A stretch of 64,000 nt of DNA from Rathayibacter rhapontici (GTDB lineage: Bacteria; Actinomycetota; Actinomycetes; Actinomycetales; Microbacteriaceae): contig NZ_MUKN01000001.1 in assembly GCF_001995175.1 (NCBI RefSeq), forward strand, positions 62,001 through 126,000, written 5' to 3'. Below, one piece after another: positions 38,654 to 48,062 of this stretch. Position numbers and translations under genes: made by a program. The notes below the pieces were generated by a model. That model saw nothing but the letters and a program-made list of their open reading frames with translations, ran no database searches and had not been told where the DNA came from. The number at the start of each line of letters is the position of its first letter. The stretch's first letter is position 1.

Positions 38654-39628
38654 ATGGTGGAACAGGTCTCGTGGGAGTACTCCGGGATACGCGAGGTCGA
38701 GACGCTGGGACCTCGGGTCGTGGTGAAGCCGGGCACGGTTCCGCGCTTGACGGGGTCGGGCTTCTCGGCGAGCGGCGTGCAGGTGGTCCTGATCACCTCG
38801 TCGCCCATGCGCGTGCTCCGGGGGACCTGGAGCGCCGACGACACGTCCGTGCTCACGTTCTCGTTCCTGCTCGAGGGCTTCGTCCGGATGGTCGGACCGG
38901 AGCGGACGACGCTCCTGCGGCCCGGGTCGATCTCGTACCAGCCGGGGACGACGACGTTCACGACGGAGTCGACGACCCCCGTCTCGATGCTGCAGATCTC
39001 GATCCGGGCCGACGAGATGCGCCGCTACGGCTTCGACACGAACGCGGGCGTCTACGCGCTCGATCCCGATGCCCGGACCACGCGGGCCGCCTCGGCGTTC
39101 ACGACGGCGTTCGTCCTCGCGGCCGAGTCGGGCACCGGACTCCCCGGTGAGGCCGAGCTCGCGAACTTCGTGCACGTCGTCAAGCAGCTCCTGGTCAGTG
39201 CGTTCCTCGCCTCGCAGGGGGCGCGGGCCGGTGCCACGAGCGTCCGCGCGGCGACCCTGGGCCGCGCCAGGACCGTGATCGACCGCACGCACAGGACGCC
39301 GCGGTGCACTCCGGAGGCCGTGGCGGACGCGGTGAACGTCTCGACCCGCTCCCTGCAGCGGCTCTTCGAGGACGCCGGCACCACCGTGGCCAGTGAGATC
39401 GAGCTCGCCCGGGTCGCCAGCGCCGTCGAGCTCCTGCGTCGCCGTCCGCGCGAGGTGCCGCTCGAGATGATCGCCGCCGCGTCCGGGTTCTCGTCGGCCG
39501 ACCACCTCCGTCGAGCGCTGAAGCGCAGGGAGGGCCTGACTCCGAGCGACATCCGCGGCGGCGTGCCGTCGTCCTCGGACCGCGTCGTGCGACTCGAGCA
39601 GCCGTTGGCCGACGCGCGCCGCGCGTAG
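38654..39628 (+). CDS. AraC-family transcriptional regulator
   Basis: This 324-residue protein has a C-terminal AraC/XylS DNA-binding domain with two helix-turn-helix units: AVADAVNVSTRSLQRLFEDA and MIAAASGFSSADHLRRALKR, ending EGLTPSDIRGG. The N-terminal two-thirds looks like an AraC-binding-like cupin (VLTFSFLLEGFVRMVGPERT, LLRPGSISYQPGTTTF). Ligand and targets are unknown. The start ATG at 38654 is preceded by a GGGGG-rich ribosome site; the frame is open upstream without similarity. It stands between pabA and pknB, a place normally empty in this conserved locus. Confidence 0.88.
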   Translation: MVEQVSWEYSGIREVETLGPRVVVKPGTVPRLTGSGFSASGVQVVLITSSPMRVLRGTWSADDTSVLTFSFLLEGFVRMVGPERTTLLRPGSISYQPGTTTFTTESTTPVSMLQISIRADEMRRYGFDTNAGVYALDPDARTTRAASAFTTAFVLAAESGTGLPGEAELANFVHVVKQLLVSAFLASQGARAGATSVRAATLGRARTVIDRTHRTPRCTPEAVADAVNVSTRSLQRLFEDAGTTVASEIELARVASAVELLRRRPREVPLEMIAAASGFSSADHLRRALKRREGLTPSDIRGGVPSSSDRVVRLEQPLADARRA

Positions 39629-39633
39629 GGCAC

Positions 39634-39657
39634 GCGCCGGCGCGGTGCCGCCGGCGC
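39634..39657. terminator. Bidirectional hairpin between the AraC gene and pknB
   Basis: GCGCCGGCG and CGCCGGCGC form a perfect 9-bp stem with a 6-base loop in the 49-bp gap between two converging genes. Confidence 0.65.
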
Positions 39658-39677
39658 CGCTCGGTGGTCGGGGCGGC

Positions 39678-41384
39678 TCAGCCCGCGCAGTAGCCGAGCT
39701 CGATGGTGGAGCCCTGAGGGACCTCTCCGGGGGCGGAGGACTGCGTGGTCACCGGCGGGTTGGTGCGGCGCACCGACTCGCACGTCTCATCGGGCGCCTC
39801 CTCGCCGACGAGCTGCAGATCCTCGTCCTCGAGGGCGGCGAGGGCGGCGCTCAGCGACAGGCCGACGAGGTCGGGCAGCACGACGGTGCCGGAGGAGACG
39901 ACGAGGTCGACGGGGGTCCCCGGCGCGGCCTGCTCGCCTCCGGACGGAGCGCTCGAGATCACGATGTCGGCCGGCACCGTGGGCGAGTTCGTCCGGGTCT
40001 GCGACCCCTCCTCGAACCCCGCCGCGGTGAGGGTGGCGATCGCATCGGAGAGGGCGCTGCCCGCGGTCGCCGGGACCTCGACCGGTTCGGCGCCCTGCGA
40101 GACGAAGACGCGGATCACCGTGTCGGGGGCGACGATCGTCCCCGATCCGGGATCGGTGCGGATCACCTCGCCCTCGGGGACGGAGTCGCTGAACTCGTCC
40201 ACCTCGCTCGGCACGAGATCGAGGGCGGTCAGCGTCGACTGCGCGCTGTCGTAGCTCGTGCTGGTCAGGGTCGGGACCTCCCGCGACTGCGACGGGAGGG
40301 TCGTGGACGGCTGCAGGGTGAGCACCCAGATGACGAGAGCGGCCACGATCACGGCGAGGACGACGATCGACGACCAGATCCACAGCACCGGCGGACGGCG
40401 CTGCGTGCGGACGATCGAGTTGTCCTCGGCCAGCTGGCGCAGGGCCAGCTCGGAGTCGTTCATCCCGCCCTGGCCGCGGGCGGCGAAGAGGGAGGTGGTC
40501 AGCTCGTCGATCGGGCGGTGATCGGCCAGCCGGCCGGAGGCGGCGTCGCGCAGATCGTCGCGGAACTCGGCCGCGCCCTGGAAGCGCTCGTAGCGGTCCT
40601 TCGACAGCGCGCGGGCGACGATCGAGTCGAGGGCGGGACTGACCGCGGGATTGATGGAGCTCGGCGCGGGCGGCGTCTCGCTCACGTGCTGGTAGGCGAC
40701 GGCGACCGGGGTGTCGCCGCGGAAGGGCGCACGACCGGTGAGGAGCTCGAACAGCACGATGCCGGCGGAGTAGAGGTCGCTGCGGGCGTCGACCTGCTCG
40801 CCCTTCGCCTGCTCCGGCGAGAAGTAGGCGGCGGTGCCGAGGATCGCGGTGGTCTGGGCGACGGTGGCCGCGGAGTCGGAGACGGCCCGGGCGATGCCGA
40901 AGTCCATCACCTTCACCTGACCCGACGGGGTCAGCATGATGTTGCCGGGCTTGATGTCGCGGTGCACCACTCCGGCCCGGTGCGAGTACTCGAGGGCGGT
41001 GAGGATGCCCTCGGTGATGCGCACGGCCTCGTCGACGTCGACCGGGCCCTCGGCGATGACGTCCTTGAGCAGGCGCCCCTCGATGTGCTCCATGATGATG
41101 AACGGACGCCGCGACTCGGTGCCCTGCTCATCGACGCTGACCTCCTCGCCGGCGTCGAAGACGCGGACGATGGTGGGGTGCGACATGCGCGACGCGGCCT
41201 GCGCCTCCTGGCGGAACCGCAGTCGGAAGGCCGAGTCGGAGGACAGCGAGAGCTTCAGCTCCTTCACCGCGACCGTACGTCCGAGGCGGGTGTCGGTGCC
41301 GAGGTAGACCTCGGACATCCCGCCGCGACCGAGCCGGGGCCCGACCTGATACCGTCCCGCGATCAGGCGACCCTCTTCCGTCAC
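39678..41384 (-). CDS. pknB: Serine/threonine protein kinase PknB with PASTA domains
   Basis: PknB senses muropeptides or lipid II through PASTA domains and phosphorylates cell-wall and division proteins. The 568-residue protein has the kinase domain (about 10-280) with LGRGGMSEVYLGTD, VAVKELK, VVHRDIKPGNIML, VMDFGIAR and the GTAAYFSPEQAKGEQVD activation/P+1 region. A TM segment follows (WIWSSIVVLAVIVAALVIWV, about 340-360), then three extracellular PASTA repeats beginning EVPTLTSTSYDSA, EVPATAGSALSDA and VLPDLVGLSLSAA. M. tuberculosis PknB has four. The start is GTG at 41384 with GGGAG upstream. A strong hairpin separates it from pknA. Confidence 0.94.
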   Translation of the reverse strand: MTEEGRLIAGRYQVGPRLGRGGMSEVYLGTDTRLGRTVAVKELKLSLSSDSAFRLRFRQEAQAASRMSHPTIVRVFDAGEEVSVDEQGTESRRPFIIMEHIEGRLLKDVIAEGPVDVDEAVRITEGILTALEYSHRAGVVHRDIKPGNIMLTPSGQVKVMDFGIARAVSDSAATVAQTTAILGTAAYFSPEQAKGEQVDARSDLYSAGIVLFELLTGRAPFRGDTPVAVAYQHVSETPPAPSSINPAVSPALDSIVARALSKDRYERFQGAAEFRDDLRDAASGRLADHRPIDELTTSLFAARGQGGMNDSELALRQLAEDNSIVRTQRRPPVLWIWSSIVVLAVIVAALVIWVLTLQPSTTLPSQSREVPTLTSTSYDSAQSTLTALDLVPSEVDEFSDSVPEGEVIRTDPGSGTIVAPDTVIRVFVSQGAEPVEVPATAGSALSDAIATLTAAGFEEGSQTRTNSPTVPADIVISSAPSGGEQAAPGTPVDLVVSSGTVVLPDLVGLSLSAALAALEDEDLQLVGEEAPDETCESVRRTNPPVTTQSSAPGEVPQGSTIELGYCAG

Positions 41385-41491
41385 GCGTACGCTCCCGCCC
41401 TGATTCCGTCTGGCAACGGCCCCCGCAGGAGCCACGGCAAGTGTACCCGCGGGCCCGCAGCGATCCCGCGGGGCACGACGGCCGGGACGAC

Positions 41492-41525
41492 GACGGGCCC
41501 GGAGGATCGCTCCTCCGGGCCCGTC
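41492..41525 (-). terminator. Strong hairpin between pknA and pknB
   Basis: GACGGGCCCGGAGGA and TCCTCCGGGCCCGTC make a perfect 15-bp stem with a TCGC loop, 20 bp past the pknA stop. No T run follows. It may end most transcripts of the fhaA-pknA operon before pknB. Confidence 0.7.
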
Positions 41526-41544
41526 GCGGACTCGCTCGTGCGGC

Positions 41545-43334
41545 CTACTCCTCGGGCGGGCTGGAGGGCGACGAGGTGGCCGAGTTCGATCCGGTCGGGG
41601 TCGGCGTCGGAGTCGGGGCGGGGGCGTCGACCGCGACCGAGAGGGTCGGCGAGGCGGCCGACTCCGTCTCTCCGCAGATCACCGTGTAGGTGATGTCGAT
41701 GGCGCCCTCCGCCGGGCCGGCCTGGATCGTGGCGGTGGTGGAGTTCGACGGGTTGGTGCTCGTGACGGAGGCGCCCTCACCGGTCGCCGTGACGCGGTAG
41801 CCGGTGACCGAGGTGCCGCTGGGGCACTGGTTGTAGTTGGTCCACGTCACGTTGAAGGTCGCACCGGCGTCGACGCTCGAGGCGGCGGGAGTGACGGTCG
41901 GGACCGCGGTGGGAGCATCGGGGGTCGCGACGTCGAGGTACACGGAGACCCGGATCGTGGTGCCCCTCGCGACGTTCGCCGTGGGGGTGAGGGCCGACAC
42001 CGTGCCGACCTGCTCGCCCGTCGCGGCGTTCGGGCCGTCGACGCGCTCGACGCCCATGCCGAGTGCGCCGAGCTCCGCTTCGACGTCCTCGAAGGGCCGG
42101 TCGATGAAGTCGTCCTCGTTGATGGGGACGAGGTTCGAGGTCTGCGTGGGGGTCGGCGTGGGCGTCGGGGTGGGGGTCGGCGCCGGCGTCTGGCTCTGCG
42201 TCGGAGCGGCGGTCGGCTCCGGGTCGCCCCCGTCGCCCGTGGTCAGCGCGAAGATCGTGCCGCCGATGACGACGGCGAGGATCACGATGAGGGCGAGGAG
42301 CGGCCAGGTCCACGGGCTGCGCTTGCGCTGCTCCTGGAACTCGTCCGGCTCCTCCGCGGCGCCGACGAGGGAGCCGGCCGCGAAGGCGGTGGTCGTGTTC
42401 GAGGGCAGGACGGTCGTGGCCTGCGTGGCTCCCGCGGCCGACGGCAGGACCGTGGTCGCCTGCGTGGCCGGGAGGTCGCCCGCGACGGCGGGGACCGCGA
42501 GGGCGGCGCCGCGGACGCGCCGGTGCGGAGGGCCTGCGCCGCGCGGGCGAGGTGCGCGGCGGTGGCGGGCCGATCGGCGGGCTTCTTGGCGATGCAGGAG
42601 TACACGAGGTTGCGCACCGGCTCGGCGACCGTGACCGGCAGCTCCGGGGGAGTGTCGTTGATCTGCGCCATCGCGATGGCGACCTGCGACTCGCCCGTGA
42701 ACGGGCGGCGCCCGGCCAGGCACTCGTACGCGACGATGCCCAGCGAGTAGATGTCGGTCGCGGGCGACGCGGGCTGGCCGCTGGCCTGCTCCGGGGACAG
42801 GTACTGGACCGTGCCCATGACCTGGCCGGTCGCGGTGAGCGGGACCTGGTCGGCGATGCGGGCGATGCCGAAGTCGGTGATCTTGACGCGGCCGTCGGGC
42901 GTGATGAGCAGGTTGCCCGGCTTCACGTCGCGGTGCACCAGGCCGGCCGCGTGGGCCGCGTGCAGCGCCAGCGCGGTCTGCGCGACGATGTCGAGGACCT
43001 TGTCGGTCGAGAGCACGCGCTCGCGCTCGAGCACGGTCGACAGGGCCTCGCCGGGGACGAGCTCCATGACGAGGTAAGCCGAGCCGTCCTCCTCGCCGTA
43101 GTCGTAGACGTTGGCGATGCCCTCGTGGTTGACGAGCGCCGCGTGCCGGGCCTCGGCGCGGAAGCGCTCGAGGAATCCGGGATCGCCGAGGTACTCGTCC
43201 TTCAGGATCTTGATCGCGATGGTCCGGCCGATCACCAGATCGGTCGCCTGCCACACCTCGCCCATGCCGCCGATGGCGATCCTGGACTGCAGCTCGTAGC
43301 GTCCCCCGAAGGTGAGGCCTGATGTGGGTCTCAT
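41545..43334 (-). CDS. pknA: Serine/threonine protein kinase PknA-like, with an unusual ectodomain (frameshifted as sequenced)
   Basis: PknA is a cell-division and shape kinase encoded upstream of pknB. The kinase domain (about 1-275) shows [42 protein letters not shown] and [14 protein letters not shown]. The frame breaks near 42505, in the juxtamembrane Ala/Pro-rich stretch after [11 protein letters not shown]; one missing base lets it continue into [20 protein letters not shown]. After the TM segment ([20 protein letters not shown]) comes a Pro-Thr repeat linker, one PASTA-like domain ([20 protein letters not shown]) and a fibronectin-III-like C-terminus ([20 protein letters not shown]). 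Start ATG 43334 overlaps the pbpA stop. Confidence 0.88.
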
Positions 43335-44785
43335 TTGTTCAGCACCGCCTCTAGTACCTGTTGTGCGATGGGTGCGGCGATCAGGTTGCCGTACCCGGTC
43401 TGGCCGAGTCCCCCGCCGTCCTCGACGAGGACGGTGATGGCGTACTGCGGATCGTCCGCAGGAGCGAATCCGGTGAACCAGAGGGTGTAAGGGTCGTCCC
43501 TGCCGTTCTCGGCGGTGCCGGTCTTACCGGCCACGGTGACGCCTCCTATTGTTGCATTCGTCGCCGCGCCGTCCTCGACGCTGGCGACCATCATCGCCTC
43601 GACGGCGTTCGCCGTCTCCTCGCTCACGGCGCGGCCCAACGGGTCCTCCTGGAACTGCTCGAGGACGCTGAGGTCCTGCGAGCGGATCACGTCGACGAGA
43701 CTCGGGCGCATCACTTCGCCGCCGTTGGCGATCGCCGCCGAGACCATCGCGATCTGCAGCGGGGTGGCGCGCACCTCGTACTGGCCGAAGGCGGTCAGCG
43801 CGGTCTGCGCATCGTTCTCGGTCGCGGGGTAGGTGCTGGCCTCGACCGACATCGGGATCTCGAGCTCGGTGTCGAAGCCGAACTTCTCGGCGGTCTCGCG
43901 GATCGCGTCGGAGCCGAGCTCGACGCCCATCTCGGCCATCGGCACGTTGCACGAGAGCTTCACGGCCGTCGCGAGAGTGACGGTGTCGCCGGGACCGCAG
44001 AGGCCGCCTCCGGAGTTCGTGACCTGCGTGCTGGTGCCGGGCAGCGTGTACGCCTGCTGGTTCGGGAAGCTCGACTCGGGCGTGAAGCGGCCCGACTCGA
44101 GCGCGGCGGAGGCGACAACCAGCTTGAAGACGGAGCCGGGCGGGTTCAGCGAGCCGCCGATGGCGCGGTTGATCAGCGGGTTCTCCGGATCGTCGTTCAG
44201 CGCCTGGTAGGCCGCCAGCACCTCGTTCGTGTCGTGCGAGGTGAGCGCCGTGGGGTCGAAGGTGGGCTTGGAGACCATCGCGAGGATGCGGCCGGTGGCC
44301 GGCTCCGTCACGACGACCGCCCCGGTGTAGTCGCCCAGCGCGTCGAACGCGGCCTGCTGGGCGACCGGGTCGATCGAGAGCTCGACCGACGCGCCCTCGG
44401 GATCCTGACCGGAGACCAGGTTGTCGATCTCGTCGAAGAACTGCGAGTTCGAGGTGCCCGAGAGGTAGTCGTTGAGCGAGCGCTCGATGCCGGTGGTGCC
44501 CTGGCTCAGGGTGAAGTAGCCGGTGACGCCCGAGTAGAGCGGCCCGTTGGCGTACTGGCGCTGGAACTTGTACAGGTCGTCGCTCGGCACGGAGGAGGCG
44601 ATCGGCTGGCCGCCGACGAGGATCGCCCCGCGCTCGGTCGAGAAGCTCTCGTAGAGCGTGCGGGTGTTGCGCGAGTCCTCGGACAGCGCGTCCGCCTCAA
44701 TCACCTGGATCGTGGTGGTGGAGAGGAAGAGGGCGACGAACATCGTCAGGACGACGATGCTCACGCGCTTGAGTTCACGGTTCAT
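43331..44785 (-). CDS. pbpA: Penicillin-binding protein PbpA (class B transpeptidase)
   Basis: PbpA crosslinks peptidoglycan together with the RodA/FtsW-type glycosyltransferase next door. The 484-residue protein has an N-terminal TM anchor ([20 protein letters not shown]), a dimerisation-like domain, and the transpeptidase domain. The catalytic motifs are SxxK in [20 protein letters not shown], SxN in [13 protein letters not shown], and KTG in [15 protein letters not shown]. Length matches actinobacterial PbpA. It is 7 bp after rodA and overlaps pknA (ATGA), so it is in one operon with the kinases and phosphatase that regulate wall growth. Confidence 0.95.
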   Translation of the reverse strand: MNRELKRVSIVVLTMFVALFLSTTTIQVIEADALSEDSRNTRTLYESFSTERGAILVGGQPIASSVPSDDLYKFQRQYANGPLYSGVTGYFTLSQGTTGIERSLNDYLSGTSNSQFFDEIDNLVSGQDPEGASVELSIDPVAQQAAFDALGDYTGAVVVTEPATGRILAMVSKPTFDPTALTSHDTNEVLAAYQALNDDPENPLINRAIGGSLNPPGSVFKLVVASAALESGRFTPESSFPNQQAYTLPGTSTQVTNSGGGLCGPGDTVTLATAVKLSCNVPMAEMGVELGSDAIRETAEKFGFDTELEIPMSVEASTYPATENDAQTALTAFGQYEVRATPLQIAMVSAAIANGGEVMRPSLVDVIRSQDLSVLEQFQEDPLGRAVSEETANAVEAMMVASVEDGAATNATIGGVTVAGKTGTAENGRDDPYTLWFTGFAPADDPQYAITVLVEDGGGLGQTGYGNLIAAPIAQQVLEAVLNK

Positions 44786-44792
44786 CGACGGA

Positions 44793-46172
44793 TCACACCA
44801 CCAGACGGGGCTGGCTGCGGACTGTGTCCGAGAGGCGGAGGAGCACGGCGACGATCATCCAGTTGGCCACGAGCGACGAGCCGCCGGCCGCGAGGAACGG
44901 AGTCGTGAGACCCGTGAGCGGGATGACGCGGGTGACGCCTCCGATCACGATGAAGCACTGCAGCGCGATGACGAACGAGAGGCCGACGCCCAGGAGGCGG
45001 CCGAAGTCGTCCTGACCCGCGAAGCCGATGCGGAAGCCGCGCGAGACGAGCAGGAGGTAGAGGCCGAAGATCGCGAAGATCCCGGCCAGGCCCAGCTCCT
45101 CGCCGAGGCTCGCGATGATGTAGTCGGACTGGGGGACCGGGGTGATGTCGGGCATGCCCTGGCCCAGGCCCGTGCCGAGCAGGCCGCCGTGCGCGAGGCC
45201 GAAGAGGCCCTGCACGAGCTGGAAGCTGCCGCCGGGATCGGCGCTGTAGCGCTCGGCGCTGAAGGGGTCGAGCCAGTTCGAGAAGCGGTTGCCGACGTAG
45301 TCGAGGGTCTGGCTGGCGAAGATCGCGCCGCCGAGGAACAGGCCGACGCCGATCAGCACCCAGCTCGTGCGGCCGGTGGCGACGTAGAGCATCACCAGGA
45401 AGAGGCCGAAGTAGAGCAGCGCCGTGCCGAGGTCGCGCTGGAAGACGATGACCGACATCGACACGGCCCAGACGACGAGGATCGGGCCGAGGTCCCTCAG
45501 CCGCGGGAAGCGCATCCGGAGGAACGTCTTCCCGACCATGGAGAGGGAGTCGCGGTTGCGCACCAGGTAGCCGGCGAAGAACACGGCGAGGGCGATCTTC
45601 GCGATCTCGCCGGGCTGGAAGCTGAAGAAGTCGCCGATGCCGATCCAGACGCGCGCGCCGCTCACCTCGCGCCCGATGAAGGGCAGCAGCGGCAGCAGGA
45701 GCAGCACGATGGCGACGAAGCCGGCGACGTAGGTGTAGCGGAACAGGAGGCGGTGGTTGCGGATGACGACGAGCACCACGATCGCCGCGACGATCGCCAG
45801 ACCGCTCCAGATGATCTGGCGGACGGCGACCGACTCCCAACCCGTGGCGCCGTCGGCGATGTCGATGCGGTAGATCTCGGCGATGCCCAGCCCGTTCAGG
45901 ACCGTGGCGATCGGCAGGAGGAACGGATCCGCCTCCGGGGCCGCGAAGCGCAGCACGACGTGCACGACCAGGACCAGCGCCGAGAGACCGGCGCCGAAGG
46001 ACACGAGCGTGGTGTCGACGGCGCCCAGCGCGCCGAGCTGCACGAGCAGGATCGCGGAGGTGTCGATCAGGCAGGCGCCGATCAGCAGCAGGAGCTCGAG
46101 GTTGCGCAGCTTCTGCGTGAGGAGGCGGGGGCGCCGGCGCTCGGCGGCCGCGGGGGCGGTGGTCGCGGTCAC
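44793..46172 (-). CDS. rodA: RodA/FtsW family peptidoglycan glycosyltransferase
   Basis: SEDS proteins polymerise lipid II glycans. The 459-residue protein has about 12 TM segments, the family motif around VVWAVSMSVIVFQRDLGTAL (with the conserved Asp region), FSNWLDPFSAERYSADPGGS in the large extracytoplasmic loop, and QSDYIIASLGEELGLAGIFA plus TGLTTPFLAAGGSSLVANW at the C-terminal end. Position next to pbpA is the standard RodA pairing. The start is GTG at 46172, overlapping the pstP stop (GTGA). Confidence 0.95.
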   Translation of the reverse strand: MTATTAPAAAERRRPRLLTQKLRNLELLLLIGACLIDTSAILLVQLGALGAVDTTLVSFGAGLSALVLVVHVVLRFAAPEADPFLLPIATVLNGLGIAEIYRIDIADGATGWESVAVRQIIWSGLAIVAAIVVLVVIRNHRLLFRYTYVAGFVAIVLLLLPLLPFIGREVSGARVWIGIGDFFSFQPGEIAKIALAVFFAGYLVRNRDSLSMVGKTFLRMRFPRLRDLGPILVVWAVSMSVIVFQRDLGTALLYFGLFLVMLYVATGRTSWVLIGVGLFLGGAIFASQTLDYVGNRFSNWLDPFSAERYSADPGGSFQLVQGLFGLAHGGLLGTGLGQGMPDITPVPQSDYIIASLGEELGLAGIFAIFGLYLLLVSRGFRIGFAGQDDFGRLLGVGLSFVIALQCFIVIGGVTRVIPLTGLTTPFLAAGGSSLVANWMIVAVLLRLSDTVRSQPRLVV

Positions 46173-47455
46173 GGGGCTCCGTTCGCGTCGGTCAGGCGCT
46201 CGACGATGTCGACCGCTCCGGCGTAGGACTCGGCGTTGATGGTCTGCTCGAGCTGCTCCACGTCGTACTCGCGGAGGGAGTCGAGCGGGATGCCCGTGTC
46301 CTCCTTGACGCTCGAGAGCGAGAGCGGGCCCACGGACTGCTGGATGCCCTGGTAGATGATCACCGTGTCGCCGTCGGTGCCGACGTAGAAGCGGGACTGG
46401 GTCCAGTCGTAGGCGAGCAGCACGCCGAGGAACCCGGCGATGAGGACGAGCGAGAGGCCGACGAGCCAGGTGATCCGGCGGCGCAGGTGCCGGCGGCGGT
46501 CCTCCTCGATCAGCTCGTCGAGGTAGTCCTCGGACGCGGGCTCGAAGTGGGTGGGGCCCTGCGCGGCGGGCGCGCGGGTGTGCAGGCGCAGGCCGGGGAT
46601 CCGCAGGCGGTTCTGCGAGTCGTCCGTGCTGATCGGAGTGGGGGCCGCGGCGGAGCCGACGATCACCGGCTCCGGGATCGGCACGAGCACCTGGGCGGTG
46701 TCGTTCTCGCCCGGCACGTCCAGGATCACGACGGTCACGTTGTCGGGCGCGCCGTGCGCGAGGCTGTCGCGGATGAGGCGGTCGGCGACCTGCTGCGCCG
46801 ACTCGCCGCGGGACAGCTCCTTGAGGATCTCGTCGTGCGGGACGACGCCCGAGAGGCCGTCGGAGCAGATGAGCCAGCGGTCGCCCGGCTCGGTCTCGAG
46901 GGTCAGCGTGTCGATCTCGGGGTTCGTGTGGACGTCCCCGAGCACCCGCATGAGGACGGAGCGGCGCGGGTGCGTCATCGCCTCCTCCTCGGTGATGCGG
47001 CCGGAGTCGACGAGGCGCTGCACGAAGGTGTGGTCGGTGGTGACCTGCTCGAGCTTCCCGTCGCGGAGGACGTAGATGCGGGAGTCGCCGATGTGCGCGA
47101 TGGCGACCGACTCGCCCACCCGGGCGATCGCGCTGACGGTGGTGCCCATGCCGGTCAGCTCGGGGTGGTCGATGACGGCCTCCGCGAGCAGGGCGTTCGC
47201 GGCGAGGAGGGTGCGCTTGAGCTCGTCCTCGGCCTCGTACGTCGACGCGTAGGCGCGGTCCGCCTCCGCGATGCGCTTGATGGCGATGGAGGACGCGACG
47301 TCGCCGCCCGCGTGCCCGCCCATCCCGTCGGCGACGACGAAGAGCTGCCGGCCCGCGTAGCCGGAGTCCTGGTTGTTGGAGCGGATGCGGCCGACGTGCG
47401 ACACGGCGGCGCTCTCGCGCGCCGCGCCGACGGCGCTGTCAGGAGTGGAGGTCAC
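46169..47455 (-). CDS. pstP: PP2C-family serine/threonine phosphatase PstP
   Basis: PstP dephosphorylates the Pkn kinases and their targets. The 428-residue protein has the PP2C catalytic domain (about 15-250) with SHVGRIRSNNQDSGYAGRQL, the metal-binding VVADGMGGHAGGDVAS, AHIGDSRIYVLRDGKLEQVT and WLICSDGLSGVVPHDEI. A linker, a TM segment (about 335-356, ITWLVGLSLVLIAGFLGVLL) and an extracellular tail follow. The start is GTG at 47455. It is 7 bp after fhaB and overlaps rodA. Confidence 0.95.
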   Translation of the reverse strand: MTSTPDSAVGAARESAAVSHVGRIRSNNQDSGYAGRQLFVVADGMGGHAGGDVASSIAIKRIAEADRAYASTYEAEDELKRTLLAANALLAEAVIDHPELTGMGTTVSAIARVGESVAIAHIGDSRIYVLRDGKLEQVTTDHTFVQRLVDSGRITEEEAMTHPRRSVLMRVLGDVHTNPEIDTLTLETEPGDRWLICSDGLSGVVPHDEILKELSRGESAQQVADRLIRDSLAHGAPDNVTVVILDVPGENDTAQVLVPIPEPVIVGSAAAPTPISTDDSQNRLRIPGLRLHTRAPAAQGPTHFEPASEDYLDELIEEDRRRHLRRRITWLVGLSLVLIAGFLGVLLAYDWTQSRFYVGTDGDTVIIYQGIQQSVGPLSLSSVKEDTGIPLDSLREYDVEQLEQTINAESYAGAVDIVERLTDANGAP

Positions 47456-47462
47456 GGGCTGC

Positions 47463-48062
47463 CTACGACCGTCGCAGTTCGAAGGTGGTCGTGCCCACCT
47501 TGACCGGGGTGTTCAGCGGCACCTTCGTCGGGGCGCCGACCCGGCGGCCGTCGAGGAACGTGCCGTTGGTGGAGTCGAGGTCCTGGATCATCCACTCGTC
47601 GTTCCAGATCAGCAGGCGCGCGTGGTGGGTCGACGTGTAGTCGTCGCGGATCACCAGCGTCGACTCGGAGGAGCGGCCGATCGTGAGCGGCTCGCCGGAG
47701 AGCTCGAGCTCGGTGCCGCGCTTGGGACCCGAGGTGATGACGAGTCGCTGCGCCGTGTGGACCGTGGCGACGCCTCCGGAATCGGTGCGCTCGGCCGCGG
47801 CCTCGCGGGAGCGGCGGGCCGACGGGGCCTGCTGCTGCACGGGAGCGGGCTGCTGCTGCGGGGCCGACGGCTGTGGCGCGGACTGCACGACGGGCTGGGC
47901 GGCCGTGACGAACGGCGCGTCGTCCTGCTGGGCGGTCGGGGGCATCTTGCGCACGCGCTGCCCGAAGAGATCCGAGCGCAGCGCGTAGACGATGCCGAAC
48001 ACGAAGAACCACAGCAGCGCGAGGAACGCGATGCGCAGGAGGAAGAGGGTGAGCTCGCTCAT
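47463..48062 (-). CDS. fhaB: FHA domain protein FhaB (FipA-like)
   Basis: FHA domains bind phosphothreonine; FhaB links Pkn signalling to division. The 199-residue protein has an N-terminal TM segment (TLFLLRIAFLALLWFFVFGI), a Gln/Pro/Ala-rich linker (about 50-95), and a C-terminal FHA domain with LTIGRSSESTLVIRDDYTST, HHARLLIW, and DLDSTNGTFLDGRRVG. Those hold the usual Arg, Ser, His and Asn phosphothreonine-binding residues. Its ATG overlaps the fhaA stop (ATGA). Confidence 0.94.
   Translation of the reverse strand: MSELTLFLLRIAFLALLWFFVFGIVYALRSDLFGQRVRKMPPTAQQDDAPFVTAAQPVVQSAPQPSAPQQQPAPVQQQAPSARRSREAAAERTDSGGVATVHTAQRLVITSGPKRGTELELSGEPLTIGRSSESTLVIRDDYTSTHHARLLIWNDEWMIQDLDSTNGTFLDGRRVGAPTKVPLNTPVKVGTTTFELRRS

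Noticed and set aside
42140-42190. GGGGTCGGCGTG-type short tandem repeat, considered as a minisatellite or CRISPR-like array
   Set aside because: It is the Pro-Thr codon repeat of the PknA linker, with no spacers.
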